Shown: positions 10,541 to 21,959 of the stretch, piece by piece | Numbering within the stretch: position 1 is the stretch's first letter | Layout: every line of letters starts with the position of its first letter | Assembly (NCBI RefSeq): GCF_901000735.1 | Contig: NC_081541.1 | Location: forward strand, 32,134,060 to 32,198,059 | DNA from: Corylus avellana | Taxonomy: Eukaryota > Streptophyta > Magnoliopsida > Fagales > Betulaceae | Length of the DNA: 64,000 bases | Direction of reading: 5' to 3' | Position numbers and translations under genes: made by a program | Notes under the pieces: generated by a model | Seen by the model: the letters and a program-made list of their open reading frames with translations, nothing else | Database searches by the model: none | Told to the model about the DNA's origin: nothing

Positions 10541-11806
10541 TTTAAAAAATTGTGAGGTGACTGACCACTCCATTTTGGCTTACGGGGGTGTCACACTCTC
10601 CAGCCCAATAGTCTTATTTTTCATGTGCACTTAACGAATGCATGATTCCAAATAGAGAGATACAAAATCTCTCACGGGCAAGCAAAATCCAGTGATATTG
10701 AGAGCATTGTCACGGGCTGGCTAATTATTTGTCTTCTTTTTCGTGAGCTCCCAGGAGAGGTAGGTGGATTCGTAGATCAATCATGCACAAGAGGTACGCA
10801 TTAGTCGTTCTGGGCCTGACTAATAATCTGATGGAATTATGTTCAGCTTAATTTGAACTTGAGCGCTATTGCCTGCAGTTTCAACTGTCTAAGCCCATTA
10901 TGTACGTCACCCAACGGACACATTAGATAAAATAGTTACGGTGACTCTCCCACGTTTGCCTTTTTCTTAAAAAAAAAATAAATAAATAAAGAAAAGAAAG
11001 AGGTATATAGTCGCGCCGACGCCTCAAGGCGAAAACAGCAGGTGTGCGCTAATTTGTGGCGGAAAGGGAAATGTGGATAAGATTCCTAATTTATGCTTTC
11101 TGAGACAATGACCCTCTTCATCTCTTTCTTTGTCCCCCTCTCTACATCTTTCTTTTGTTAAAAAGAAAACAAGCCCTGCATTGTGGCCACCATTCTTTTC
11201 TTGTACATGGAGAGTTAGAAAACCAAACAAAAGAAAGATGTATTTTTAAGAAGACTTGAAACACTCTGATGCTTAAATTACATAGTATTTAGAGAGTATT
11301 TTTCCATGTTTCATATAGTGGGAGAGACGTAATTTTTTTTTTTGACATGTCCGTAGAAAGAGAGAAAAATAGGGAGAGATGGAATTTGATGCGGAGTATT
11401 CAAGAGATCTTGGGATGTGTTCTCTTTTTCATAGGAGATTTTGGTAGATATAATGTGGGTGTTTATTTGAGTAGGGTTGCTTTAGTATAACCCATGATGG
11501 ATTTTATCCCTAATGCACTACCAAAAAAAAAAGGGTATTTACCAGTGGCCACTAAACGCTGATAATTAATTAATTTTCTTTTTTACTGGCGTAAGAAGAA
11601 AAGGCTGATAAACCTAGTGTTGTAATAGACATATGTCGGCGTATAAATTAAACGCGACAAAGTAAGTCTCCAATAGACAACCTATCTTCTTATAACCCTT
11701 TTGCACTGTTCCAAGCAGACAATATACAACATACATGCATGTATGAGCTGATCAACTCATTTCTAGCCCTATCTTAGAAATTTGATCAGAAGAAAGTGCA
11801 TGTATG
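10541..11806. other. Intergenic stretch, no gene recognised
   Basis: Mixed-composition sequence. A slightly GC-richer patch lies at 11000-11070. No domain, splice-supported exon or RNA gene was recognised. Confidence 0.5.
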
Positions 11807-12635
11807 TAGGGCTGGCAATTTTGACATGACCCGACAATCCAACATGAACACGACATTAAATTAACGGGTTTGGGTCTTTACGACCTGTTTATGTTGCTTT
11901 TAATGGGTCGTGTTACGAGTGACTCACAAGAATTTTTTTTTTTTTTTTTTTTATTATCTTAAAAAACAGTGAAACATAAACCTAAAAATTTTCTCTTTTT
12001 TTTTTTTATCTTAAAAAACAGTGAAACATAAACCTAAAAATTTTCTCTCCACTCTCTTTCTGAGTCACGCCGTCTCCCACTCCGAAAGACCCATTTCTCA
12101 TTTTTCTCATTTTCTCCCTCACGGCCTCACCCTCAGTTTCTCTCATCTCTCTCTCTATCTCTCACGCCGCCGATGTCGCCTCCCTGTATCTCTCGCACCG
12201 ACGATGCAACCCAATTTGTTTTTGTAAATTTGTAAATTGTAATGATGATTTTTTTTTTTTTGGTTAGATTAGACAATTAAGCCTATTAACTATTAAGTGT
12301 TTTGGTGCTAGCCTGCTAGGAGTTTAATTTCAAGAGATAATTGCTAAAACTATCATTATTTCATTATAAAAAAATAAAATAAAAAATAAAAAATAAAAAA
12401 GGAAAAAGAAAAAGAAAAAGAAAAAAGAGTTAAACGGATCAAACGGGTGTTGACCCGACACAACTCATTATTTCAAACATGTCTCATGGGTTGTGTTGGG
12501 TGACCCGTAAAAATTGTCGTGTCGTGTCGTGTCTGGTGGGGCCGACCCGTTAACTAAACTGATCGTGTTTGGGTGTACCTTAAATGGGTCACAGGTCGCC
12601 ACGGGTCGACCCGCAGACCCGTTTTGCTAGTCCTA
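11807..12635. mobile_element. Non-autonomous DNA transposon, hAT-like
   Basis: The ends are tagggctggcaa and ttgctagtccta, imperfect inverted repeats. Flanking octamers catgtatg and catatata match at 6 of 8 positions, compatible with an old hAT 8 bp target duplication. The interior is full of gggtcgtgtt, acgggtt and gacccg words, and has a direct repeat of about 50 bp (ttaaaaaacagtgaaacata at about 11957 and 12011). A related element with tagggct and ttttgccagca ends lies at 49234-49706 and again at 55608-56080. No transposase is present. Confidence 0.65.
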
Positions 12636-13684
12636 CATATATATGTATAGAGTAGAAGTTAGTTTTGTTTTGATGGAGAATGGTAGGACAATGTCATGAT
12701 CAATGATCATAACATGGGATGGCACATGCATGCGGAAGTTGGCACTCCTCGACAAGAAGACTATCCCTTAGGGCTTAGGCCTTTGGTTAGATATATATCC
12801 TAATCACCCATTGAGTAAATGTGGACTCTTTTCAAGTACTTAAATTTGTGGTCCTCATTCCTCAAGGATATGCTTTGGTGACGAGCATTCCCTCCCATCT
12901 TGAACCCAAATTTAGGCCAGCCCAAGGAGCCCTTTCTCTCATGTATAGGGCATCCATATACCTTTCTTTGATAGTAAATGTTCTGGTTGTTAGGTAGTTG
13001 GTCGTTGTTATGCAGACACATGAAGCCAACATTGACGTTTTCTTGTCTATGAAAAAGATGTACTCGATCTTTCATTGACAAATCAAAAGATTGCATATAA
13101 AGAAAATACGTCGACAACAGTTGGGGTTGGTTGCCCGTGATTGTTGCCATTAGGCAATTCCCATCTCACATAGAAGACAAATGTGCTTAAAGTTTCATGG
13201 GCAGCATTTATTGTTGAGAAAAAAATAAAATAATAAGTAAAGTAGTTTTTGACCTTTTTCAAATTATTCATTAGAGTTTCAAATTAATCGAATCGATCCT
13301 CAAGGTTTAACTATTTTATGTTGTTTCATATCCAATAATTTTGTGATAAGTGTATTCAAATTACTCATTGGAGTTTCAAATTAATCGAATCGATAGTTAA
13401 GATTTAACTATTTTATGTTGTTTCATATCCAATAATTTTGTGATACGTGTATATATTGCACAATAAACTTCACCATGTCAGATGTATACCACAGTGGATT
13501 GCTATATCAGTGACACATCATAAAATGCTATTCCAATAAAAATACTTTGCCAATGAATCACAAAATCTCATGTAAAAAAAAAAAGTAAGGGAGGTGATGG
13601 CCGCAATGGATGACTATTGTACCAATTCATCTATTGTGGGTTCGACCACCCCCATCTGTTGTGGTAGGGATGACCTTTTGGGAT
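12636..13684. other. Intergenic stretch with short duplications
   Basis: Holds a duplicated word of about 100 bp (gagtttcaaattaatcgaatcgat...ttgtttcatatccaataat) at 13273-13345 and 13370-13442. An ATG-initiated open frame on the minus strand (13150-12800, 116 codons) shows no motif I recognise and lacks supporting structure. Confidence 0.45.
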
Positions 13685-13910
13685 TAGGATCTACTGAAAT
13701 TCCTAGAAAATTTTAGTTTTTGGAATTTCGAATTCAGGCCGTCCATTTTTTATCCAATGGTCATTGTTCTGCCACATGTTCTACTACTAATAAAATAATA
13801 AATATTTATTATTTTATTATTTTATTAGTAGTGAGACAGGTGGCAAAACAATGACCATTGAATGGAAAATAGACCGCCTAAATTTGAAATTTCAGAAACT
13901 GAAATCCTGA
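13685..13910. mobile_element. Palindromic MITE-like element
   Basis: Arms are readable: aatggtcattgttctgccac against gtggcaaaacaatgaccatt, and tactactaataaaataataa against ttattttattagtagt, meeting at an AT core near 13800. The outer arms carry ttggaatttcgaattcaggc and its degenerate mirror ending in tttgaaatttcag. Further ccaccc/gggtgg words continue outside, so the true boundary may be wider (about 13590-13995). Confidence 0.65.
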
Positions 13911-15417
13911 CCTTTTGACTACCCTTTCTCACAACAGATGGCGACCACCCCATTTTCACAACAAATGGGTGATCATGCGCCACGCTGCCACTCATTCCCT
14001 CATTTATTTGTTTATTTATTTATTTATTTTTTATACATAAAAAAATATGTCTACACAAGATTTAGTGTAGACATATGTTAAACGTTAAAATATGTTAAAA
14101 ACTAAAAAATGCTCCTCAAAAAATATAACGCAAACTATTTTTCAGATTATAATTATTATTATTATTTTTTTCCAGGGAGGTAATTGTTCATGTATACTTT
14201 TTTTTTTCCCCCAAGTGTAGGGGTGCTAATTACAAAAATAACAAATACAAATAGTAAAAAGCTTTTAAAAAAAGTTGGGTGGCTTTGTGGTCATCTAAAG
14301 GCAGAGGCCAAGGTCCAGCACCTAAACCCTAAACCCTAAAATTCACCTAAAAAGTTCTATCAAACAAACCCGAATCATCTACATCACTTCGCAGCCGAAA
14401 CCATCACTACCTAAGATACTCTTCAAAACTGTGCCAAGCAATTTTACAGGCCTAGTTCCCAATATCAGGCTTCCTAACTGAGAACCAAAATTGATCCTAT
14501 GAATCACGTCATTAACTTCAAATATTAAAATACCTCCAAAAATCTTCAAAATATAGTGCAACAAACTTCAAAGAGAGTTTTTTAAAGCCTAATTGTGTTG
14601 AGTTGTTTGCATTATTCGAGTAATGAAGAAAGAGAACTGTCTCCAGACTGCACAGCAACCAACTACACTAATCTCAGATTTCTGAACTCTTATATCAAAT
14701 CATGGAAAGATTGGTGTTTATATGTAACATATTGGAAACCCCCATGTTAAGGGAGCAGAGGAAGGTATATACAAGATTTGTCGCGGAATTTGTCGGGTCC
14801 TGCCTCGTGTGGCCAATCTGCATTTTAGCCATTGAGCTATTAAACCAGCAACAAATGGGAAGAGTGAGAGAGAAGCAAAGAGCTGGAACAACAACAGAGA
14901 AGATGACACCATTTCTTCAGCTGAACTTCGAGGTACTATCTGCCTGAAAAAGCTCAGGCCAATGTTAGTCAAAAAAAGGTGGTTAAAGCAACCAGAAGGG
15001 CAAAGTTGCTGCTACAACAGAGACAGCAGGGGCTATAAATTGCATATGGACCAGACCTGAGTATGAAGCACTGTTTGCATGGTGGCTTGGTATGTACATT
15101 GTGGTCTTGTTCACCAGTGGTAGCTGTGCCCCATCTTTCCGAGCTCCGAGCAATTTTTGACTGCAAATTTCCATACATGATATGTTTCTGTATTAAATGA
15201 GATAATTCTACTCTACAATGTAATATGATCACTATAGACTCAAAAGGAAGCAATTAAGGGACTTGTGACTCAATTTGATTTGATATAATAGCTGTAGGAC
15301 ATTATGTGTTAGAATGTATCCTTAGGGAATGGAAAATGCCCTGCCTAGATAGACTACTGTCCCCAGCTTCTTCACTACCTGAAGTTCCAATGCTATAATT
15401 ACCAGAGAACTCAAACG
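13911..15417. other. Intergenic stretch; telobox-like word, no identified gene
   Basis: The word aaaccctaaaccctaaa at 14324-14340 matches a plant telobox (AAACCCTAA), a motif often found near the starts of translation-related genes. The sequence downstream (14360-15300) is less AT-rich than its surroundings and contains short open frames, but I could not recognise a protein or build a splice-supported model. It might be an unrecognised transcript; I make no call. Confidence 0.35.
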
Positions 15418-15799
15418 CTACTGCATCACCTCGATCTATAAAGAATGAAAGAAAAACTAGGATAATTTCTACGAAAAAGGAGAACTTGTGAACTGCCTTC
15501 ATAAATTGCTAGATTCACTATAATCTATACCATCTTGGTAATATTAGGCACAACCATTTTATGGTATTCACGTCTGTAAAAGCACTTGTAAGATTTCATT
15601 CAAGTAAAGTCATCCTAAAACACGTCTAATCAAAGGACTTGACCTTAAATGATTGTGCTGAGTAATGTATGATAGTGTGCATGCATGTACTTGCAGATGC
15701 CCCACAAAATGGTAAAACCCTTTCTTTATATATAAGTAAAGAAAATTTATAAAGTATACAAGAGAAAACAGTACCCAACAAATCAAGAATAAGATAAAA

Positions 15800-16250
15800 A
15801 AAAAAAAAAAAAAAGAGAACAAGAAATCTGCATAGCTAGAGACACGAGGTAAAGCATTAGCAAAGCTCCACACAAATAAGGTTTTTGAAAAGACAGGTCT
15901 GTAGAACTGCGCTCAGTCTGTCTTGATCATTGGAGCTTTGAGCATTTCTTTCTCCCCACATGTACCAAAATGAGAAGGAATGAATTGCATTCCAAACAAT
16001 AATGTTGACATTCTGGCCAACCCCCCTATACCAACACGCCAAAGGGTCGATCACCTGTTTAGGCATAACCCACTCTACCCCAAACATTTGAAAAACCATA
16101 ATACATAGCTCTCTAGCGACACCACAATAAAGAAAAAGATGATATGGAGTTTCCTACTCTTTTTACACATACAACACACATCTATCACCATGATGTGGCG
16201 CTTGCAGAGATTATTCAAAGTGTAATTTATCCATTCAATTTTGTTTACAT
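15800..16250 (-). pseudogene. LINE ORF2 C-terminal fragment (zf-RVT region), copy 1
   Basis: Minus-strand translation in pieces gives NLCKRHIMVIDVCCMCKKS, then SLESYVLWFFKC, FGVEWVMPKQVIDPLACW and WYMWGERNAQSS, with stops and frame changes between them. The layout (short Cys-containing CxxCK block, then W...F..FG, ...CIWRERN-like) matches the reverse-transcriptase zinc-binding region at the end of plant LINE ORF2. It is a decayed fragment with no intact reverse transcriptase domain in the window. The TRIM at 16274 lies about 25 bp beyond its upstream end. Confidence 0.75.
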
Positions 16251-16273
16251 ATACAACACTATTGTCTCACGGG

Positions 16274-16616
16274 TGCTGGGATTATCTCACATCAGTTGTG
16301 GAAGGGGCTGGTGGTCATTTTATAAGTGTGAGAAAAAGCTTTATCTCTTAAGCTACCTTTTGAGGTTGAAAGAGGCTCAAGACCACCCAACACTAGTATC
16401 AGAACCCAAGTTCAACCAACAAGTCTTGGCCCAACAGTCCACGGGAGAAATGAGTTGTCTCTGCTCCGACCCAAGACCCGATGTGTGAGGAGGAGATTGT
16501 TGGGGTTATCGCACATCGGTTGTAGAAGGGGTTGGCGGTCAATTTATAAGCGTGAGGGAAAGCTCCACCTCTTGAACTAGCTCTTGAGGTTGAGAAAAGT
16601 CTAAGACCACCCAACA
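16274..16616 (+). mobile_element. TRIM retroelement, copy 1
   Basis: Two direct repeats of 119 bp (16274-16392 and 16498-16616) begin TGctGGG/TGTTGGGG and end CCAACA. Just inside the left repeat is tagtatcagaaccc, a slightly mutated primer-binding site (TGGTATCAGAGC class, complementary to initiator tRNA-Met). Just before the right repeat is the purine tract gtgaggaggaga. The internal part is only about 105 bp with no coding capacity. Flanks are acggg and acgag, a 5 bp target duplication with one mismatch. The size and structure are those of a terminal-repeat retrotransposon in miniature. Confidence 0.87.
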
Positions 16617-16618
16617 AC

Positions 16619-16749
16619 GAGTAATGCTATAAATTCCTCTTGTGTTTCTCTTATGTTACTCCAAAAATAATGTGACTTTTAAAATTAGCATTGGGATTAA
16701 AAGCTACATCATTTTTGGAGTGACACAAGAAAAACTTCTAGCATTACTC
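16619..16749. mobile_element. Short MITE with gagtaatgct ends
   Basis: The ends gagtaatgct and agcattactc are exact inverted repeats. Inside, tcctcttgtgt mirrors acacaagaaaaa. Length is 131 bp. A shortened copy is in the second duplication unit at about 18588-18700, and related sequence occurs near 38330-38650 (gagtaatgat, cttgtgtcactcttgtgtc). Confidence 0.65.
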
Positions 16750-17759
16750 TTCCTTCATTGGGCATTAATCCATACTCGAAGCATTGATCTTTCTACAATT
16801 ATTTAGTCAATTTTACTACCAATAAGCCTAAATTGCAACAAACAGCTGGTTATAACTACTAGTCTAACCTAAAATCTATCATGTTGACCGTCAGGGAAAT
16901 ATTTGAAGAGCCTATATAAAAGGATGATCTGATTAGTTTTGACCCACCCTGTCATGTAACTGGATGGATTTTTAAGATTGCATTTCTTGTACAAATGACA
17001 AATGCAATCTCTCCCTCTCTCCCACCATCATCCCTCTACTACCTTTTTTAATCTTAATATCATACTCCAATTACTAAAAGTCAGTTGACCAGAAAAAAAT
17101 AAAATGATAAATACTAGCAACATATTGTGACAATGATAGGAACCCAAGTGGTTCTATCAGTTGATAATAAATAATAAATAAGGAAAATAAAAGGATAAAT
17201 CAACCGTTTGAGGGATTGAATCTCCAATTAATTACGGGTGTGTTTGTTAAAGGGTTTTGGTCCAATATTGTAGCAAAAATTGATTGATGTGAAAAAAAGT
17301 AAGAATGTTTTTTTTAAAAAAAAAAAAAGTGAAAAAGTAAGAATGTTTGGTATGGAAAAATGAAAAAAAAAAAATTGTGAACTTGGGTTCCTACCGCATC
17401 ACCTCGATCTATAAAGAATGAAAGAAAAACTAGGATCATTTCTACAAGAAAGGAGAACTTGTGAACTGCCTTCATAAATTGCTAGATTCACTATAATCTA
17501 TACCATCTTGGTAATATTAGGCACAACCATTTTATGGTATTCATGTCTGTAAAAGCACTTGTAAGATTTCATTCAAGTAAAGTCATCCTAAAGCACGTCT
17601 AATCAAAGGACTTGAACTTAAATGATTGTACTGAGTAATGTATGATAGTGTGCATGCATGTACTTGCAGATGCCCCACAGAATGGTAAAACCCTTTTGTT
17701 ATATATAAGTAAAGAAAATTCATAAAGTATACAAGAGAAAACAACCAACAAATCAAGAA

Positions 17760-18210
17760 TAAGAAAAAAAGAGAACAAAAAATCTGCATAGCTAGAGACA
17801 TGAGGTAAAGCCGTGGCAAAGCTCCACTCAAATAAGGTTTTGAAAAGATAGGTATTTAGAACTGCACTCAGTCTCTCTTGATCATTGGAGCTTTGAGCAT
17901 TTCTTTCTCCCCACATGTACCAAAATAAGAAGGAATGAATTGCATTCGAAACAATAATGTTGATATGCTGGACAACCCCCCTATACCAACACGCCAAAAA
18001 AGGTCGATCACGGTCGATCACTTATTTAGGCATAACTCACTCTACCCCAAACATTTGAAAAACCATAATACACAACTCTCTAGCGACACCACAACAAAGA
18101 AAAAGATGATCTGGAGTTTCTCCACTCTTTCTACGCATACAACACACATCTATCACCATGATGTGACGCTTCCAGAGAATATTCAAAGTGTAATTTAGCC
18201 ATTCAATTTT
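17760..18210 (-). pseudogene. LINE ORF2 C-terminal fragment (zf-RVT region), copy 2
   Basis: Duplicate of the fragment at 15800-16250. The minus frame reads LACWYRGVVQHINIIVSNAI, WYMWGERNAQSSNDQERLSA and TLFEWSFATALPHVSS. The last block resembles the usual end of plant LINE ORF2 proteins. Stops and frameshifts are present upstream. Confidence 0.72.
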
Positions 18211-18241
18211 ATTTACAGATACAACACTACTGTCTCACGAG

Positions 18242-18585
18242 TGTTGGAGTTATCCTATATCGGTTGTGGGAGGAGCTGGTGGTCACTTTATAAGTGTGAG
18301 GAAAAGCTCACCTCTTGAGCTAGTTTTTGGGGTAGAGAGAGGCCTAAGACCACTCAACACTGGTATTAGAGCTCAGATTCAACTAACAAGTCTTGGTTCA
18401 ATAGTCCACAGGAGAAACAGGTAATCTCTGCTCCGACCTAGGAGCCGATGTGTGAGAATGGGAGATTATTGGAGTTATCTCATATCGGTTGTGGAAGGGG
18501 CTGGTGGTCAATTTATAAGTGAGAGGGAAAGCATCACCTCTTGAACTAGCTTTTGAGATTGAGAAAGGTCCAAGACCATCCAACA
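18242..18585 (+). mobile_element. TRIM retroelement, copy 2
   Basis: The same element inside the second duplication unit. LTRs are 18242-18359 and about 18467-18585, the primer-binding site is tggtattagagc at 18361, and a purine tract gagaatgggagat precedes the right LTR. The target-site duplication acgag is exact here (18237-18241 and 18586-18590). Insertion therefore predates the segmental duplication. Confidence 0.87.
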
Positions 18586-19182
18586 ACGAGTAATGCTATA
18601 AATCCCTCTTGTGTTCCTCTTATGTTACTCTAAAAATAATGTGACTTTTAAAATTACCATTAGGGTTAAAAGCTACAAGAAAAACTTTTAGCATTACTCC
18701 TCCTTCATTGGGCATTAATCCATACTCGAAGCATTGATCTTTCTACAATTATTTAGTCAATTTTACTAAATAAGCCTAAATTGCAACAAACAGCTGGTTA
18801 TAACTATTAGTCTAACCTAAAATCTATCATGTTGACTGTCAAGGAAATATTTGAAGAGCCTATATAAAAGGATGATTTGATTGGTTTTGACCCATCTTGT
18901 CATGTAACTGGATGGATTTTTAAGATTGCATTTCTTGTACAAATGACAAATGCAATCTCTCCCTCTCTCCCACCATCAGCCCTCTACTACCTATTTTAAT
19001 CTAAATATCATACTCCAATAACTAAAAGTCAGTTGGCTAGAAAAACAGAAAATGAGAAATACTGGCAACATATTGTGACAATTATAGGAACCCAAGTGGT
19101 TCTATCGGTTGATAATAAATAATAAATAAGGAAAATAAAAGGATAAATCAACCATTTGAGGGATCGAATCTCCAATAATTAC

Positions 19183-19445
19183 AGGTGTGTTTGTTAAAGG
19201 GTTTTGGTCCAATACTATAGCAAAAATTGATTGATGTTAAAAAAAATAAGAATGTTTTTTTAAAAAAAAATGTGAAAAAGTAATAATATTTGGTATGGAA
19301 AAATGAAAATTTTTTGTTTTGTAGTGATTTTTTTATTTGAATAGTAATAAAAAGTGATTGATGATGTAAAAAGTAAGAGAATGTTAAAAAAATGAAAAAA
19401 GTGAGATGAATAATGTTGAACCAAAATCGTTTACCAAACGGGGCC
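19183..19445. mobile_element. MITE-like palindromic repeat
   Basis: The left end ttgttaaagggttttggtcc mirrors the right end aaccaaaatcgtttaccaa. The middle is AT-rich with aaaagtaa words. Related edges (tttggcaaaggact / tttgccaaactcatcc, ttttggtaaaactctt / accaaacgggccc) occur at about 60580-60840 and 62610-62800, so this is a dispersed family. The left half alone is found at 17230-17371. Confidence 0.55.
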
Positions 19446-20711
19446 TACTTTGAGTGGATCAACTTTCTAATGTTACATAAAATAATCACTTATTGAATTG
19501 TCATACGACATCTACATATGTAACACTTTAGTCCCATATTGAGAGGATAAGGAATAGCCTACATAGAGTGAATGATTTATAAAGATAGTCGTGAGTGCTA
19601 AGTTTCATATTGCCTAGTTCCTAAGTAAAACTGAGTTTTCTAAAGAATTCTAAAGAAGCTCCAAATTGACTAGTCTTTATGAGGTTATAATGCATATGTG
19701 ATTAGTGTTTTTCCCTAGTTGTTACAACATCCTTTTATAGAGAGGATTGCAGTTTATTCTAGCAAAATGATTATTACCTAATCACCTACCAATGAAAAGA
19801 TTGCGATCATGCAATTATTATAGAATAATTCCAAAAAAAAATATTATGGGGATATAATGGGGATCCTATTAGAATTTAGACAAACCAAACTATCTTCCAA
19901 TGTGACCTTGAAGTTAAAAAGGACCCCTAGTGGGTCAGGCACATCCTGATCCATGTGCTCACAATCATACAGGAAAAAGAGATATGTTATGAGAAATCCT
20001 ATTATGCCCTTAAGATTCATGATAAACAATAAGGAAGATATTTATTAAAGGAGAGTATAATAGCAGCAGGCAAATCAATCATTTATTAATAGAAAAGGAC
20101 GGTTCGTTGTGAAGCCTTAAGCCTTGGTCATTAAAAATTAAAGATACTTTAGTGCCGAAAGCATCTACTATTTGATAGTTTAAGCATCACTACAAGGACA
20201 TGTTAAGTGAAAGTTACTGGTTAGGGTTATTCATCAAATTACAAATTTGTCCTAGAAATGAAGATGAAATTCAAACCGAACTATTTTTTTTCCAAATTGG
20301 GTCGGGGGATTGTTAAATTGTGATTTTTTAGGGGGTAACTCAATCTGTTGCAGAGCACGTCTCATAAAGTTGAGGTTACTAGATCGAATCCATTTTTCCC
20401 ATTTCCTTTTTCTTATGCCGACATATTAAAAAATAAAGTGATTGTGGCAAAAAAGACATATAGGTCCAAATTTTGTGCACCATGGAGTATGAATATGCAA
20501 AACATACCCCACTTTTAATTAGGCCCCACAGCTCAATAAAATTCTCCATTTCATTATCTACTTTATCATTCATACAGAAAAGAAGGTGAAATTTATAGAA
20601 CGTGCCAGCGAGGCAAATCGTGCATCCTAACAAATTGACTAAACTAACCCCCAGATTTTCCATAAGATACCAATGCAAAATAACTCGTATGATAGGGTTA
20701 ATCCGTAATTT
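19446..20711. other. Intergenic stretch downstream of thaumatin-like gene
   Basis: No gene recognised. The part nearest 20711 probably includes the 3'UTR of the minus-strand thaumatin-like gene. No clear mobile element boundaries. Confidence 0.45.
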
Positions 20712-21709
20712 TTACCTGGTATAAGGTGACGGGCAGAATACGATCATGTAATCGGCGGAGGCACACGTGAAGGTACTGGTCTTATCATCGTACGCGTAGC
20801 TATACGCGCGTGGGCAAATGTACTTGAAGAACAGTGAGTACATCGACGGCCCACACGTGTCAGGCGTAGCGAACGCCTCGCTGCAACAAAACCTCGGATC
20901 GCCGAGCGCCTCGCACGCACTCCTGCACGCCACCACCCGACCCCCACTCGCCACACGGAGCTCCTTCGGACACGCGCCGTTCAAGTCCACTAAACATCCG
21001 GTGGCGCCACATCCGCCTCTTGTACCTATTAAATTATCAATTATTTTAAATGATATAATAAATTTAATTAAAATTAAAATTTTAATATTCCACACAAAAT
21101 GAAAATAGATATCATATTGGCTACAATAAAATTTTTTAAATTAATAGAAAATAATAAATTTAATAGTACCTCCTTTTGGTAGAACAAGCATCGGGAGGTT
21201 GTAGCCGTCGACGAGGCTCACGTCGTAGAAGTCCAGCCCGTTGGCGCCATTTAGCGTGAATTCTGCCAGCGTGGCAGGAGGCTTTGCCCCAGAGCCAGCG
21301 CACTGTAGCATCCCAGACCCACAGTCGCCGGTGAGGCATGAGAGCTTGCCGCTGGAGTCTCGGCCACAGTGGGTCCGACCCCACATCCGACCCGACCATG
21401 ACTTGGGTATCGTTATGGTCTTGGACTTGCCGCTCTTAAGCGCGAACCCGGTGGTGGGGAGCTGTGGCGTGTTGGCGCCGGATAGCAGACCGGGCCATAT
21501 CGTGCGCCGGCACTTGTTGACTATCTTGAAGGAAGCGGAGTGGACCTCTGCGAGAACCAAAAGTGGAAAAAACACGAAGTGGGTCAGAAGGAAATGGAAG
21601 AATTTAGAGAAATCGTACGTTGTGGGTGTGAATTTGTGTGATTACCTGAGAAGAAAGAGATGGTGAGGAGAGTGAAAACGGCGGCGGAGAGTAGCAGACG
21701 GAGACCCAT
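20712..21709 (-). CDS. Thaumatin-like protein (PR-5 family), complete
   Basis: Three coding exons: 21709-21646, 21547-21170 and 21025-20712. Both introns are GT-AG and phase 1. The product is 251 residues. The signal peptide starts MGLRLLLSAAVFTLLTISFF and the mature part begins near ASFKIVNKC. Family blocks follow in order: TIWPGLL, TTGFAL, SWSGRMWGRTHC, KLSCLTGDCGSG, PPATLAEFTL, DFYDVSLVDGYNLPM, GGCGATGCLVDLNGACP, CRSACEALGDPRFCC, DTCGPS, MYSLFFKYICPRAYSYAYDD and FTCASADYMIVFCPSP. All 16 conserved cysteines are present, so eight disulfides are expected, and the acidic-cleft residues are kept. Predicted to be secreted; defence or stress roles are known for the family but none is shown here. 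The stop follows CPSPYTR. A CAG|GTAAAA word overlaps the stop, so an alternative spliced C-terminus cannot be excluded. Confidence 0.95.
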
Positions 21710-21870
21710 TGGACTGAAGAAGACGAGGGTTGAAAATTCGAGCAAGAAAAGGTGGAGTTTGAGTTGGAGAGGCGCAAAGAACTCTACTTTTCTTGCGAAG
21801 TGCGAAGGGTCACTGAACTCTGCTGCTGCTTCTTTTTTGCTTTTGACTTTTGTCTTTGTTTTTTTTTTTT

Positions 21871-21880
21871 TGTTTTATAC
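21871..21880 (-). promoter_or_regulatory. Candidate TATA box of thaumatin-like gene
   Basis: The minus strand reads gtataaaaca, about 160 bp upstream of the ATG at 21709. Position and sequence suit a core promoter element; the transcription start is not known. Confidence 0.4.
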
Positions 21881-21959
21881 ATTTGTCATTTGTATTTTTT
21901 GGTAATTAATTAATTAATTTTGGGTAAAGCTGATGATAACGGTGGATAAAAAAGTTATT

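Larger units (their letters stand above)
15418..17371. repeat. Tandem duplication, copy 1 (about 1.95 kb)
   Basis: Starts at ctactgcatcacctcgatct and is matched by 17391-19310, starting ctaccgcatcacctcgatct, at an offset of about 1973. The match continues through the LINE fragment, the TRIM element, a 131 bp MITE and the start of a second MITE-like repeat (ttgttaaagggttttggtcc). Scattered substitutions and small indels show it is not very recent. Copy 1 stops inside that last repeat, whose right half is present only after copy 2. Confidence 0.88.
17391..19310. repeat. Tandem duplication, copy 2
   Basis: Partner of 15418-17371 with the same content in the same order and orientation. Beyond it the MITE-like sequence continues to about 19445 (ccaaaatcgtttaccaaacgg), mirroring its left end near 19190, so this copy retains the intact flank. 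Confidence 0.88.

Noticed and set aside
12800..13150. 116-codon minus-strand frame starting with ATG
   Set aside because: No recognisable domain, and flanked by repeat sequence; likely chance.
14324..14340. Telomere-like repeat aaaccctaaaccctaaa
   Set aside because: Only about two units, so not an interstitial telomere array; reported only as a telobox-like word.
20818..21666. Plus-strand open frames of 94 and 141 codons
   Set aside because: Antisense shadows of the thaumatin-like exons on the minus strand; no motif of their own.
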